Under the pieces are notes generated by a model, which saw only the letters and a list, made by a program, of their open reading frames with translations, was not told where the DNA came from and ran no database searches. 64,000 bases of DNA from Tridacna crocea (lineage: Eukaryota > Mollusca > Bivalvia > Cardiida > Cardiidae): assembly GCA_943736015.1 (NCBI GenBank), contig OX031060.1:27977231-28041230 (forward strand), in the 5' to 3' direction. Both the position numbers and the translations under genes were made by a program. This document shows, one piece after another, positions 42,259-51,555 of this stretch. Within the stretch, counting starts at the first letter, position 1. Each line of letters starts with the position of its first letter.

Positions 42259-42488
42259 TTAACTCTAAACTAAACAATCCTTAGTTTTTACGACCCAGAG
42301 GTAGAGGCCTTCGGAAAACATTGTGGGAAAAGCAGAAAATGCTGGTAACCAGCATTTTCTCCTTTTTCCCTCAATGTTTACTGCTCTTCGAAAGACAAGT
42401 TTCAATTTTTGAGTCACGTTTATTTTGTCGTCTGCAAATGCTTTCAATTTGCACAAGTCTAGAATTTTGTCCTTTGGTAAAGAGTTAA
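42259..42488 (+). mobile_element. A1 TTAA element, complete
   Basis: TTAACTCTAAACTAAACAATC to TTTGTCCTTTGGTAAAGAGTTAA, hairpin with minor changes (CTTTTTCCCTCAATG). Confidence 0.8.
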
Positions 42489-42705
42489 TCTTTTACCAGA
42501 CAAACTCGAGTTTTGACGACCTTGAGTTAAACATTGTGGAAAAAGGAGAAGCTGGTAAGCAACAATTTCATCCTTTCCTCGCAATGTTTTCTACTCTTCC
42601 ACGAACAAGTTTTACTTTTCGTGTCATCTTTCATTTGTCATCTGCAAATGCTTTTAATTCGTACCATGTACCCGTCTATAATTTTGTTGCCTCGGACAGA
42701 GTTAA
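42485..42705 (+). mobile_element. A1 TTAA element sharing its site with the previous copy
   Basis: Its left TTAA is 42485-42488, the right TTAA of the copy before. The hairpin is asymmetric (AAGGAGAAGCTGGTAAGCAAC). Confidence 0.75.
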
Positions 42706-42733
42706 CAAGACGATAAACTTTTAAATTGGTCCT

Positions 42734-42961
42734 TTACCCTTTCCCAAACAATCCCTGGTTTTTACGGTTCTGGAATAGTAGCCTTTTGAAAACATTGTGG
42801 GAAAAGGAGAAAATGCTGGTAACCAGCATTTTCTCCTTTTCCCACAATGTTTTCTACCCTATCATAGACAGAAATCATCTTTTCAGCAAGAGTTGAATTG
42901 TCGTCTGCAAATGCTTTCAATTTGGTCTAGTCCAAAAGTTTGTCGTTTGGGAAAGGGTTAG
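42734..42961 (+). mobile_element. A5 TTAA element
   Basis: TTACCCTTTCCCAAACAATCCC to GTTTGGGAAAGGGTTAG; the hairpin is perfect. Both TTAA ends carry one substitution. Confidence 0.85.
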
Positions 42962-43075
42962 TTGAAAGCACTTGCATAACAATTGTTTTTAGATTAATTC
43001 ATATGAACCATGCTCTGGCAAAAGGAGGCTTAATGCATCTCCGTGAAACATGGTACCAAGCAAGCCATCACATAG

Positions 43076-43778
43076 CATCTTCGCGAGCCAAGTTTACGAT
43101 CACTACGTGGATCTTACCTTGGCTGATTGAGCCTGATTTCGAGGTTCCTGCGATGCGTCCTCTATTGGATGTTGGTTATTATGTTTCTAAAAGCAAATGA
43201 AATATCGTTTTAGAAACCGCTTACGAATACACATGAAGCGATAAGCAGACATCCACGTGGGTTTTTTGATTGATTATTTTCGTTTATTTATCGTCGCTAC
43301 CGGTTGCCCATCTGAGCGACGCTCCCAGAAGACAGTTAGTTGTTACGGGGGATAGTGCAAGGATACAGGACGAAAATACTGAGAATTCCGCCTGGTTCTT
43401 TAACGTGCTCGGTGTGTAGCACCGTCACACGGGACCTCGGTTTAACGTCTCATCCGACAGACTATTAGTAATTTTTAGTTGGCCAGCCGGGGATTCGAAC
43501 CCACAACCTGTAGGACATTGTGTTCACAAGTCCTACGCTCTACCTACTGAGCTATATCGGCTGGTATCCACGTGGGTTTCCATGTTTTACCTTTTATTCG
43601 AAAGGTAGAGACCTTGTTCTATTTTCATCAAAGATGAAATGCTACGAGCTATTTCATTCGTTGCAGCTAGAGCTGGCTGCATCCAATGAAAAAGCGCATC
43701 GGGTGAACGTAAAAATCAAGCTTGATCCGCCAAGGGTAGAGTAACGTAGTGAATCGTCAGCGTTGGCTTGCGAAGATG
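43076..43778 (+). mobile_element. G element with 8 bp target duplication, split by a SINE
   Basis: CATCTTCGCGAGCCAAG to CTTGCGAAGATG, flanked by TCACATAG (43068-43075) and TCACATAA (43779-43786). An 8 bp duplication fits hAT-like or P-like elements; no transposase is present. Confidence 0.85.
43265..43565 (-). mobile_element. tRNA-derived SINE with 14 bp target duplication
   Basis: Flanked by ATCCACGTGGGTTT at 43251-43264 and again at 43566-43579. On the minus strand it starts CCAGCCGATATAGCTCAG. The A box is about 43541-43555 and the B box GGTTCGAATCC at 43491-43501. A body with GGACCTCGGT-type sequence (complement near 43430) follows, then a tail ending AATCAATCAAAAAA. The region between the boxes folds into a long GTAGGAC/GTCCTAC stem with no tRNA anticodon loop, so it is a retroposon head and not a tRNA gene. 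Confidence 0.9.
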
Positions 43779-43819
43779 TCACATAATGACGGATCAGTGT
43801 TGGGGGGGATGGGGGGTGT

Positions 43820-44105
43820 AGTAATACGCGCTATAAAGTAGCAGTGGAGAAAATGGCTTTTATCATTACGTTTGAGGAGAAATCAGGCTTGTTTTAGATT
43901 CAGATTTCTCTAAAGTGCTGATCATACATGAATGAATCGCACCAGGTAGTGTTTTATTGAGTACACATTTATTTTAGTTTGAAATTCAAAGTGACGGTTG
44001 TCGCGTAGAAAAGTAGTCCGGTTCTGTACCCAGAATGCCCAAATTAGATACAGGTAGATGTGTAATTGTAGAATGCCATCTAGCGGGAGATAATGTCGGA
44101 TCCAC
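43820..44105 (+). mobile_element. M repeat, copy 2, inside D
   Basis: Matches 16385-16660 over its length (ATAAAGTAGCAGTGGAG; ACGTTTGAGGAGAAATC; GAATGCCATCTAGCGGG). Its position between two parts of D shows that M is mobile. Confidence 0.7.
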
Positions 44106-44431
44106 GAGCCCTTTTTGTTTGACAACTAGTCGAATCTGAAAGTAAACTGGTCCTTGAACATGAAAAAAAAAGCACACAAACAAAAGACTAGGTTTTTGAA
44201 CTCGTGTCAGCCTACGCCGACTGCGTAGTCTGACGTGGCTCCATACCTTTTTTTTTAATATATCCATGAAACATCCTTTTGTTAGAGCAGCAACAAATAT
44301 TTGAAGTATCAAGTGCATTTCAATTTTTCACGCGCCTATAGTGCATGCAAATACACTACACGTCACATTTCAAGGCCTCGCTAGTAACTATAGCTATGGC
44401 AAACGTTGTTTCATACTGCCGACCGTGATCT

Positions 44432-44644
44432 TTAACCCTTATCCTGCTATATAACTAAGAGTCAATTTTCAATTCGATATTGATAACCCAAATATTGCTG
44501 CTTCAAAGTTATGTTGTGGGGAATGTTATCTCCTTATCGGACAGTGTAGATCAAAGATCAGACTGCACGTTCTGTGCAGTCTGATCTTTGATCTACACTG
44601 TCCGCAAAAGGTCAGCCAGTCGCGCTTAGCAGCCTAAGGGTTAA
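44432..44644 (+). mobile_element. B TTAA element, complete reference copy
   Basis: 213 bp from TTAACCCTTATCCTGC to CAGCCTAAGGGTTAA. The perfect palindrome spans about 44538-44603 (CGGACAGTGTAGATC and onward) with the 31 bp module at 44556-44586. An asymmetric left arm (GATAACCCAAATATTGC) precedes it and a GGTCAGCCAGTCGCGC right arm follows. Termini and target site resemble those of the A group although the rest does not. Confidence 0.85.
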
Positions 44645-44675
44645 AGAGTATTTTTCTATTTTTTTTTTTTGTATT

Positions 44676-44955
44676 AGCCCAACGAACGGTAGCATACAGG
44701 ACTTGACAACAGGGGGTAGAGGTTTCGATCCCCAACTCCGCCAAATCCTTTCCGAAGAATAACGATATTCATTGCGACAGGATTCATTCCTCCCTCACCA
44801 CTGACCATTGCTTCGACAATTGTTATGTGGGAAAGCAGCCACTGGCTTGGAAAGAACACTGTAAAGAGCACCGGTAAAAGAAACTTCAGGAAAGCATGAA
44901 TAGGTTCATTGGCCGCCGGGATGTAACTGAAATAATGTTGATAACGGCATTCAAT
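44676..44955 (+). mobile_element. K SINE with tRNA-like head
   Basis: TAGCCCAACGAACGGTAGC (A-box region) and GTTTCGATCCCCAAC (B box) precede the K body with TGTTATGTGGGAAAGCAGCC and GAAAGCATGAATAGG. Confidence 0.65.
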
Positions 44956-45488
44956 CCCATACAATCAATACAATCAGTAACCTTTCAAAGGAAGTAAAAT
45001 CTTATCGTTTAGATCCCAATCGCAATTGTCGCCTCCCTATACTATAAATTTGGGCTTGCCTTGTCTGTTAGATGGATTAGAGGTTTACAAGTACAAATCT
45101 GACGATATAGAGAGACAAATTTGACTATGAAATACGATTAAAAAAAAATGACAAAACATGGCAATTTACGAGCATATCATCGTGTGCTGTACGAGTAAAA
45201 AACTCTTTTTTTGTGATAACGAATGGTAGACTTTTTGTAACGTTATATCAAATATTTGATAAAATAGGGAGGTATAAAGTACACACAAAGAAACTGGTGC
45301 TTAACTATATAGATGAAGTTCCGTGTTAATAGGTAGAAAACCTTAATTGATTTTGGTGAAAAAGACGCCATTTCTGCTTATTCCATATTGTTTCTTAGGC
45401 TTTAAAGCAAAGTTCAATCGATTCCGGCACATTTAGCCCTTTACCACAAGACAAGCTCTTAGACTTTGGTCCAAACCCAAATTTTTAT
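44956..45488. other. no gene seen
   Basis: AT-rich. A segment at 45372-45433 (TTTCTGCTTATTCCATATTG and GGCACATTTA) is repeated at 45955-46019, probably parts of old A-group copies. Confidence 0.45.
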
Positions 45489-45681
45489 CTAGAGCTTTAG
45501 ATAGAGGGGGTGAGTTCGATTTTAAAATTGAAAATCTTCATTATTCTCTACTAAATTCTATGCTTTTGGTACTCATTAGAAACGTCTCATTGAGACGATT
45601 CTAATGAGTATCCACAACATAAGGTTTCGATGAGAAATAATGGATTTAGAAAATCATCACCCATTATTATCTGGGGCTCTG
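45489..45681 (+). mobile_element. E element
   Basis: CTAGAGCTTTAGATAGAGG at the left and TATCTGGGGCTCTG at the right. The palindrome carries several single-arm changes (CTTTTGGTACTC against GAGTATCCAC). Confidence 0.7.
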
Positions 45682-45698
45682 TAACACATTGCTGAACT

Positions 45699-45800
45699 AG
45701 TCTTTGATAGCATAGAAAACATTGTGGGTAAAGGAGAAGTTTTCTCCTTTTCCCACAATGTTTTCAAAAAGTTTTCTTTCTCAAGGTCGTTAGAGGTTGA
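45699..45800 (-). mobile_element. A-group hybrid with collapsed centre
   Basis: TTTGATAGCATAGAAAAC is the A3 flank, but the stem is the GTGGGTAAAGGAG of A1/A2. The inner palindrome has collapsed to GAGAAGTTTTCTCC. Confidence 0.6.
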
Positions 45801-46039
45801 GTTAATGTGGCAAAGGACCAGAACTTGTTTTAGAAAGGGATTTAGGAAAAAAGTGTGAAGCAAAGAGAAAAAAAAAAGGGTACTATAGTCGTACTCTAGG
45901 GTTCCTCGTTTTCAGGAGGACGACCGTTTAAACTTCTCTGGGAAAAGGAAATCATTTATGCTTATTCCATAATGTTTCTTATGCTTCGAGGCAAAGTTGT
46001 ATCAACTGTCGCACATTTAACACTATTCCACTGTACAGA

Positions 46040-46155
46040 ACCTGAGGAAAGAGTCTTTTGAAAATATTGTTGGAAAAAGGGAAAAAATATTGGTTAGCAG
46101 CATTTTCTCACTTTTCCACGATGTTTCTACCCTTTCTGAAACAAAGTTCTTACAA
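46040..46155 (+). mobile_element. A-group element, partial
   Basis: GAGTCTTTTGAAAATATTG, a TTGGTTAGCAGC centre and TTTCTACCCTTTCTGAAAC. TTAA ends not found. Confidence 0.5.
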
Positions 46156-46164
46156 CTATTCTTT

Positions 46165-46363
46165 ATGGCTCGCAACACGCAAAAAGGGGCATTCGGACAT
46201 TTGCGTAAAGTGTCGTCTCGGATCAGTCTGTGTTATATTAGACATGCATAATACCGAAATCTACATTAAAACGGAGAGTGTTGTTTCGCAGTCCGCGCAT
46301 GCTGATCAGAGACGACACTTTACGCAAATGTCCTAATGTCCCTTTTCACGTATTGCAGGCCAT
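46165..46363. mobile_element. C element with damaged palindromes
   Basis: ATGGCTCGCAACACGC and TATTGCAGGCCAT ends. The left module is cut after CGGATCAGTCTG and the middle is shortened. It lies 27 bp upstream of the candidate Reeler exon. Confidence 0.7.
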
Positions 46364-46389
46364 ATTTTTTGTCCTGAATTTTTATTCAG

Positions 46390-46429
46390 TACGGACGAGT
46401 TCAAAATTTTGCAGCCTGGAAAAGTTATT
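46390..46429 (+). CDS. candidate upstream exon of the Reeler-domain gene
   Basis: The acceptor TTTTTATTCAG precedes 40 bases that encode TDEFKILQPGKVI after one split-codon base. The strong donor GTGAGTAC follows at 46430. In Reeler domains a proline-glycine turn and a beta strand (PGxxI/V) stand about 15 residues before the FxGF/FLGL motif, which is exactly the spacing obtained if this exon is read into the one at 49353. However, it ends on a codon boundary, while the next exon needs one leading base from upstream. As written, the join is shifted by two bases. Possible explanations are an indel in this allele or assembly, an unseen micro-exon, a decayed exon duplicate, or chance. The exon is short, so chance cannot be excluded. 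Confidence 0.35.
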
Positions 46430-46755
46430 GTGAGTACAGGGTGTTTCTTGAGTGCTGAATAGAAAACATGACAAAAATGCTCCAATTCAAATAACATAAT
46501 TTGATGTTTGCTAAAGACGTTTTTTTTTCTACATAAGAATAATTGAAAGGAGGCCGCCTCTCAAGATTTTTTTTAACATTTTTACTTGACACTTCTCGAC
46601 ATTCCTTCGCGAGTATGCATTTTGACATTAGTGTGGCAAAAGCCGCTGTTTTTACGAACGATAACAGTATTCACATCCCCTTCAGTGATGTGATTTCTTT
46701 CTTTTTCATCTGTCTTTGTGACGTGGTGATAAATAGGGTTAAAACATTGTGGGGT
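46430..46755. other. no further exon seen
   Basis: No repeat and no convincing splice-flanked frame. Confidence 0.4.
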
Positions 46756-46984
46756 TTAACCCATTACAACACAACCCCTACTTTTGACGCCCCTGAGAAA
46801 GAAGCCTTTTGAAAACACTGTAGGAAAAGGAGAAAATGCTGGTAACCAGCTTTTTCTCCTTTTCCCACAGTGTTTTCTACCCTTGCCAGAACAAATTTCA
46901 GTTTTTCATTCACCTTTATTTTGTCGTCTGCAAATGCTTTCAATTTGAACCTGTCTAAAATTTTGTCGTGTGGTAAAGAGTTAA
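46756..46984 (+). mobile_element. A1 TTAA element, complete
   Basis: TTAACCCATTACAACACAACC to TTGTCGTGTGGTAAAGAGTTAA; hairpin with one centre mismatch (CCAGCTTTTTC). Very similar to 26083-26311, including GTCGTGTGG. Confidence 0.85.
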
Positions 46985-47025
46985 ACAATATGTCTTAACT
47001 CTTACATAATGTGCATGGAGTTGTT

Positions 47026-47236
47026 TTAATCCTTCGGCTGCTAAGCGCGACTCACTGACCTTTTGCGGACAGTATAGATTAAGATCAGACGGCACAGAAC
47101 GTGCAGTCTGATCTTGGATCTACACTGTCCGATTAGAAGAAATTATTCCCATGAATATAACTTTGAAATGGCAATATGTTGAGTTTTACTATCGAATTGA
47201 AATTTCATTTTTAGTTTTCTAGCAGAATAAGGGTTA
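47026..47236 (-). mobile_element. B element, complete
   Basis: TTAATCCTTCGGCTGC to AGAATAAGGGTTAA. The palindrome has one-arm changes (GATTAAGATCAGACGGC). Confidence 0.8.
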
Positions 47237-47416
47237 ACTTTTATCACACGACAAAATTTTTACTTTTTCGTTTTGTGACAGTATACATCCATGCAGACGA
47301 CAAATTTGGCTTAGATGATAGAATTTGACCATGAGGGGGTAGTAAGAATTGTGTGAAACGGAGAAAATGCTGATACCTAGCACTTCCTTCATTTTTCTCT
47401 CAATGCTTTTAATTAA
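47233..47416 (-). mobile_element. A-group element, old, sharing TTAA with B
   Basis: TTAACTTTTATCACACGAC, CATGCAGACGACAAATTTG and AACGGAGAAAATGCTGATACC. Truncated arms, then TTAA at 47413-47416, which also starts the next copy. Confidence 0.65.
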
Positions 47417-47642
47417 ACACTTTACCAAACGTCGAACTTTAAGACTGATCCAAATTGAAAGGACTTGCAGACGACATAATAAACGTAACTCAAAAATTTA
47501 AATTTGTTCCAAATAGGGTAGAAAACATTGTGGGAAAAGGAGAAAATGCTGGTTACCAGCATTTTCTCCTTTTCCCACAATGTTTTCAAAAGGCTTCTGT
47601 CTCAGGGTCATAAAAACCAGGTATTGTTTGGTAAAGGGTTAA
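47413..47642 (-). mobile_element. A1 TTAA element, complete
   Basis: TTAAACACTTTACCAAACG to TTTGGTAAAGGGTTAA with a perfect hairpin at 47521-47588. Last of three elements chained by shared TTAA sites. Confidence 0.85.
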
Positions 47643-48144
47643 CTTGGTGCAAAGGGAAAAGGGAGTCAACTCGATAATTATCATGTTTAGAAATGAATTA
47701 GGTACGTTCAAATATGACGTACCATGCTTGTTGAAGTACGATTTAAACTTTGAAACTTCTAGAATGCCTGCGATTCCTTAAATCTGTACCGAACAAACCC
47801 AGAAGAATATTTTTTTAAAAAGATTGTTGGAAAAGGAGAAAATTTTTGTAAGAAGCATTTTACTCCTCTTCTCACAATGCAATCTATGTTTGAATTCCTA
47901 GCTATAGAGATACGTATAAAGTGTGCGTTGCAAAAGTTCGAATTTTGATAGGTTTAGCATCCGACTTGTGGTACAGTTTTGACTGCTTCGCTCTCAACTT
48001 TAGATATCCGCCTTTCTCTGGGGTTTTAAACAACGATTCCACTGCAGATAGAATGGCCTTTTTTGGGTATGGTCTATAATGAAGAAAGAACCTGTGTTAG
48101 AAGATCAGAGTGCACCTTCTGTGCAGTCAAATCTTGACAAAGTC
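47643..48144. other. no gene seen
   Basis: Contains an A-like remnant at 47815-47890 (TTGGAAAAGGAGAAAATTTTT) and a B-like GATCAGAGTGCACCTTCTG at about 48103. No exon recognised in this presumed intron. Confidence 0.45.
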
Positions 48145-48345
48145 CGCAGACTGTCCTAAACTCAAAGTTTTTGCAGATGACAATTTTGAATCTTATGAGT
48201 ATGACAGAAAGTTTTCAGATAGGCTTGAAAACGCTGTGGGAAAAGGAGAAATTGCTCGTTACGAGCAATTTCTCCTTTTCCCACAGTGTTTTCTAAAGAC
48301 TTGTACTGCAGACACGTAAAAACCAGGGCTTGTTTGGGAAAGAGT
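48145..48345 (-). mobile_element. A2 element
   Basis: GTTTTTGCAGATGACAATTTTG at the left, perfect hairpin (TTGCTCGTTACGAGCAA centre) and ACACGTAAAAACCAGGGC, TTTGGGAAAGAG at the right. TTAA ends substituted. Confidence 0.75.
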
Positions 48346-48487
48346 GTAGCTAAAACGTCTCTCTTGCCGATGACAGGGCGCCATGTTCCAAATTTTAGCA
48401 CTTGTGTATCCAATAATGAATGTTATTCATCCACTTTAAGGTGATTACATAAGGTGCTTTTCGGGGGCAGTGTAGGTTAAGTATTCG

Positions 48488-48672
48488 CAAAAAAATTCCT
48501 AAAACATTCTTTGTCTTATTCTCAAAGATTTTCTAAGTTTGAAAGTAACACAACTTCTGATTGGCTAAACCATTTGGCTTAGCCAATCGGAAGCTGCGTT
48601 ACTTTAAAACCAAGAAAACCTGGATGATAAGACAAAGAACGTTATTAAGATTTGTTGTTCAACACGGGTCTA
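48488..48672. mobile_element. H element
   Basis: TTCCTAAAACATTCTTTG and CAAAGAACGTTATTAAGA arms, GGCTAAACCATTTGGC centre. Outer ends drifted. Confidence 0.65.
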
Positions 48673-48807
48673 GAGTGCCTGGTATTTCTGCTCCTTTGAC
48701 AACATTGTTTCGATTACCAGTGGTATTTGAGATGTTCGAGCCTGAAACTGAGAGTATCAAAGGATTTTATTGGTCAGTCTTCTAGTAGCCGGGTCGATGT
48801 GTTCCAG

Positions 48808-48870
48808 TGGACAATGTTAATTAAGATCGCACTGCACAGGATGTGCAGTGCTGATCTTATTCTTTGTCTA
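48808..48870. repeat. family B core
   Basis: TGGACAATGTTAATTAAGATC and GTGCAGTGCTGATCTTATT. Confidence 0.45.
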
Positions 48871-48968
48871 TGATATATAAGGGTCGAGAGAAGGTGCGAT
48901 TTCATCAATTATGGTAGATTGCATTCTTTTTCTTAATATTTTTCGAAATCCGACAAGAACATAATTTC

Positions 48969-49196
48969 CTAACTCTTTACCACACAATCCTTTCTTTTGA
49001 AGACCCTGTAAAAGAAGACTTTAGAAAACATTGTGGGAAAAGGAGAAAATGCGGGTTACCAGCATTTTCTCCTTTTTCCACAATGATTTTTTTTAAAACA
49101 AAAAAAATTTAATATTTTCATTCACTTTTACTTTTTAGTCTGCAAATGCTTATGATTTGGACAAACCTAAAATCTTGTCGTTTGGTGATTAGTTAA
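48969..49196 (+). mobile_element. A1 element in the Reeler intron
   Basis: CTAACTCTTTACCACACAATCC to TTGTCGTTTGGTGATTAGTTAA; ends 156 bp before the exon at 49353. Confidence 0.75.
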
Positions 49197-49352
49197 TTCC
49201 GAGATAGAACATTAAGAAGACAGACCGCTGCATGACGTCAGAGTTCACGTTGACTCTCAAATAACGGCTATATAGATCTATATTCACTTAAGCTGCACTT
49301 TTGAAAATTTGAGTCATTTACTGTATTTTCTTTTTCTTTTATATAATTACAG

Positions 49353-49465
49353 TTGTTGTGAAGAATACAGATCTTCAGAAAACAGAAAACGAATTTCTTG
49401 GGTTGATGCTGACAGCTGTACCAGAGGGCGCCAAAAACGAGACCATTTCCATAGGAAACTTTTCG
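49353..49465 (+). CDS. Reeler-domain protein, internal exon
   Basis: The acceptor TTATATAATTACAG and donor GTGAGTTTT bound 113 bases. After two bases completing a split codon they encode VVKNTDLQKTENEFLG, then LMLTAVPEG, then ETISIGNFS. ENEFLGLML matches the FxGFLLQA strand of Reeler (Reelin N-terminal) domains, and IGNFS the following G-x-F turn. Reeler proteins are secreted; stand-alone ones in insects are known as haemolymph defence proteins, and the domain also occurs in reelin, spondins and ferric-chelate reductases. The exon ends on a codon boundary, and the next exon at 51074 begins on one. This one joins the next exactly in frame. Which Reeler protein it is cannot be told from the part seen. 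Confidence 0.75.
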
Positions 49466-49514
49466 GTGAGTTTTTCTTGTATTGCGCATTACTTTCCTTA
49501 GTGCGCTTCGATGC

Positions 49515-49600
49515 TATATCGTTGGTTTAATTCCAAAACCTCATAACTACAGCCTTTTACAAGCTGTAGTTACGAGGTTTTGGAAGTAAACCGACGATAT
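49515..49600. mobile_element. F hairpin element, intron
   Basis: ATATCGTTGGTTTAATTCC to GGAAGTAAACCGACGATAT; it starts 50 bp after the exon donor, directly against a half H element. Confidence 0.8.
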
Positions 49601-49702
49601 GGTTTATCCAATCAGACGTTGTATTACTTTCAAATTTAGAAAATTCTTTGAGAACAAGACGAAGAACGTTCTTAAGAGTGGTTGATGAATACAGACCCAG
49701 AT
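49601..49702. mobile_element. H element, right half
   Basis: GGTTTATCCAATCAGACG, then GAACAAGACGAAGAACG and GGTTGATGAATACAGACC. The left half is replaced by the F element. Confidence 0.65.
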
Positions 49703-49927
49703 TTCACTCACTCCAACAATTCTAAATATAGATCTAGATCTACGTCAATATCTTAAGATTGACCAATTGATTGGTAAACTTCGACTGTAGCATTGAAACT
49801 GAATTTAGGATAGAGTCTAGTTTAAGTAACACGAAACCCAACTGCAATCACTATGCAGTAACAGTCCCGTCTTGGTATATAAACTGTCTATAAAATCATT
49901 AAAATGTTTTTACTTTGCGCTGGATAG

Positions 49928-50108
49928 CATAGAATTAATTAAAGAAGGGTCTGTATAGAATTAAATAAGACTCTGCATAGAATAAAAGAAGACTGCGTAG
50001 AAAAAAAGAAGACTCTGCATTGAATAAAAGAAGACTGCGTAGAATAAAAGAAGACTCTGCATTGAATAAAAGAAGACTCGGCATTGAATAAAAGAAGACT
50101 CTGAATAG
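49928..50108. repeat. minisatellite, unit about 23 bp or multiples
   Basis: GAATAAAAGAAGACTCTGCATT alternates with GAATAAAAGAAGACTGCGTA, seven to eight units. The FFYSMQSLL-like frames on the minus strand come from it. Confidence 0.85.
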
Positions 50109-50548
50109 TGCATTTTGAAAGTACAGGCTGATCTGGATCGAAACCTTTGTCGCTCGTGGTAAAATTCTGCATGATAAAGGACCGTTCCTCCTCACAATCT
50201 AGCTTGTGTCAATAAAAATAGACCCATGTTATGCTTTAGCTTGCCTGACGTGTGATGTATATAATCTAGACTCATAAAAGGCTCCACCTTTTTTGTTGTG
50301 CACTGCTCGGATAAATTTGTGGTAAACTCTGTCACTTGGAAATAAGTTTTCTATAAACTATAAGAAAGTGACGTCTGCAGAGGATACTAATAAACTATCA
50401 GAAACAGACACCTTCAAATGCCAGCTATAAATCTGGAATGCAGATGGACAAAAAATTATTGGCGCAGAAGATAGATAGTTCCACGTGTGTTTGGCTGCGT
50501 TCAAAATTGACGCGTGCAATCATACTCTGGCTTTTTGCTTCTTGCTAT
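50109..50548. other. no gene seen
   Basis: Intronic, no recognised repeat. Confidence 0.4.
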
Positions 50549-50810
50549 ATGGCTTGCAACACTCGATAAGGGACATTCATTTGCGTAAAGTGTAGTCTCG
50601 GATCAGCCTGCGCAGTCCGCGCAGGCTAATCCGAGACAGCACTGTACGTCTACATTAGATTTTGTTCCTCAGTAGACTTCTGCTAAACATAAAAATCATA
50701 AAAACGGAAAGTGTCGCCTCGGATCAGCCTGCGCGGACTGCGCAGGCTGATCCGAGACGACACTTTACGCAGATATTCGAATGTCCCTTTCGCGTGTTGC
50801 AAGCCATATA
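50549..50810. mobile_element. C element, complete
   Basis: ATGGCTTGCAACACTCG and CGCGTGTTGCAAGCCAT with TATA-type flanks on both sides. The right-hand module at 50723-50753 is perfect (GGATCAGCCTGCGCGG and complement). Confidence 0.85.
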
Positions 50811-50836
50811 GAAAAGCTAACGTAACATCATTTTAT

Positions 50837-50990
50837 TTAACCCTTTACCAGACGAAAAAATAATTGGCGTTGTCCAAATTGAAAGCATTTGCAGACGAAA
50901 ATTTCAGTGTGGCTCAAACAGTGCAACGTTTCTTTGATAGGGGAGAAAACATTGTGGGAAAAGAAGAAAATGCTGGTTACCAGCTTTTTC
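50837..50990 (-). mobile_element. A-group element truncated in the hairpin
   Basis: TTAACCCTTTACCAGACG, GCATTTGCAGACGAAAATT, AGTGTGGCTCAAACAGTG and the left hairpin arm; breaks off at CCAGCTTTTTC. A sister copy with the same AGTGTGGCT arm at 63030-63165 also breaks off in the hairpin. Confidence 0.7.
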
Positions 50991-51073
50991 TACCAGCCAA
51001 TCAGAAGTACACAAAAATTCTTGAGCAAAAAGTATTAATTACCATGATGAAGAAGAATTTTCTATCATTTCAG

Positions 51074-51201
51074 ACTTTAACGCACACCGTGAAAAAGGAA
51101 GAATCCTGCGAGGGTGCAATATTAGTTCATCATTACTTGGACCCCAAGAAAAGGGTCAAGGTCAACTGGACGGCCCCTGCTTATGGGTGTGTAGAATTCA
51201 G
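51074..51201 (+). CDS. Reeler-domain protein, exon with conserved core
   Basis: The acceptor TCTATCATTTCAG and donor GTAAGAAAA bound 128 bases read from phase 0: TLTHTVKKEESCEGA, ILVHHYLDPKKRV, KVNWTAPAYGCVEF. The order Cys, V-H-x, Lys, W-x-AP, then V-x-F-R is the diagnostic C-terminal half of the Reeler domain. In known family members the two cysteines lie at comparable places. The exon ends with two bases of a codon that the exon at 53031 completes as Arg. An A-group fragment ends 83 bp upstream and a C element starts 60 bp downstream, so the exon sits in a narrow repeat-free gap. Confidence 0.8.
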
Positions 51202-51260
51202 GTAAGAAAACTTTCATGAACATTTGTATTTAGAAACATCAAGATATAACCAATATCATT

Positions 51261-51524
51261 ATACGGCTTGCAACATGCAACAAGGGACATTCGGAGATTT
51301 GCATAAAGTGTCGTCACGGATCAGCCTGCGCGGACTGCGCAGGCTGATCCGAAACGGCACTTTCCATTTTTATGTAATTTTCTGTTATGCGCAAGTGTAC
51401 TTTAGCAAAATATTTAATGTAGTCGTGAAGTGTCGTCTCGGATCAGCCTGCGCGGACTGCAGGCTGATCTGAGACGACACTTTACGCAAATGTCCGAATG
51501 CCCCTTTTCGCGTGCTACCAGCCA
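51261..51524. mobile_element. C element, complete
   Basis: ACGGCTTGCAACATGC and CGCGTGCTACCAGCC. The left module is perfect (CGGATCAGCCTGCGCGGACT and complement); the right one has lost four bases at its centre (GCGCGGACTGCAGG). Confidence 0.8.
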
Positions 51525-51555
51525 ATTGTATCTCCGAGCATGACCGAGAGACTCG

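Larger units (their letters stand above)
43003..44290 (+). mobile_element. D element split by G and M
   Basis: Left D: ATGAACCATGCTCTGGCAA to CAAGCCATCACATAG (43075). D resumes as TCACATAATGACGGATCAG (43779 on), is broken again by M, and ends with ACTGGTCCTTGAACATG and the GTGTCAGCCTACGCCGACTG palindrome at about 44150-44240. D is therefore the oldest layer of this nest. Confidence 0.7.

Noticed and set aside
43485..43565. tRNA gene on the minus strand
   Set aside because: A and B boxes are present, but the segment between them forms a long stem with no seven-base anticodon loop, there is a SINE body behind it, and 14 bp duplications flank the unit: it is a SINE.
44676..44964. 96-codon minus-strand frame
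   Set aside because: Antisense to a K SINE.
49935..50195. Two overlapping minus-strand frames with FFYS/SLLLF repeats
   Set aside because: Created by the 23 bp minisatellite of the Reeler intron.
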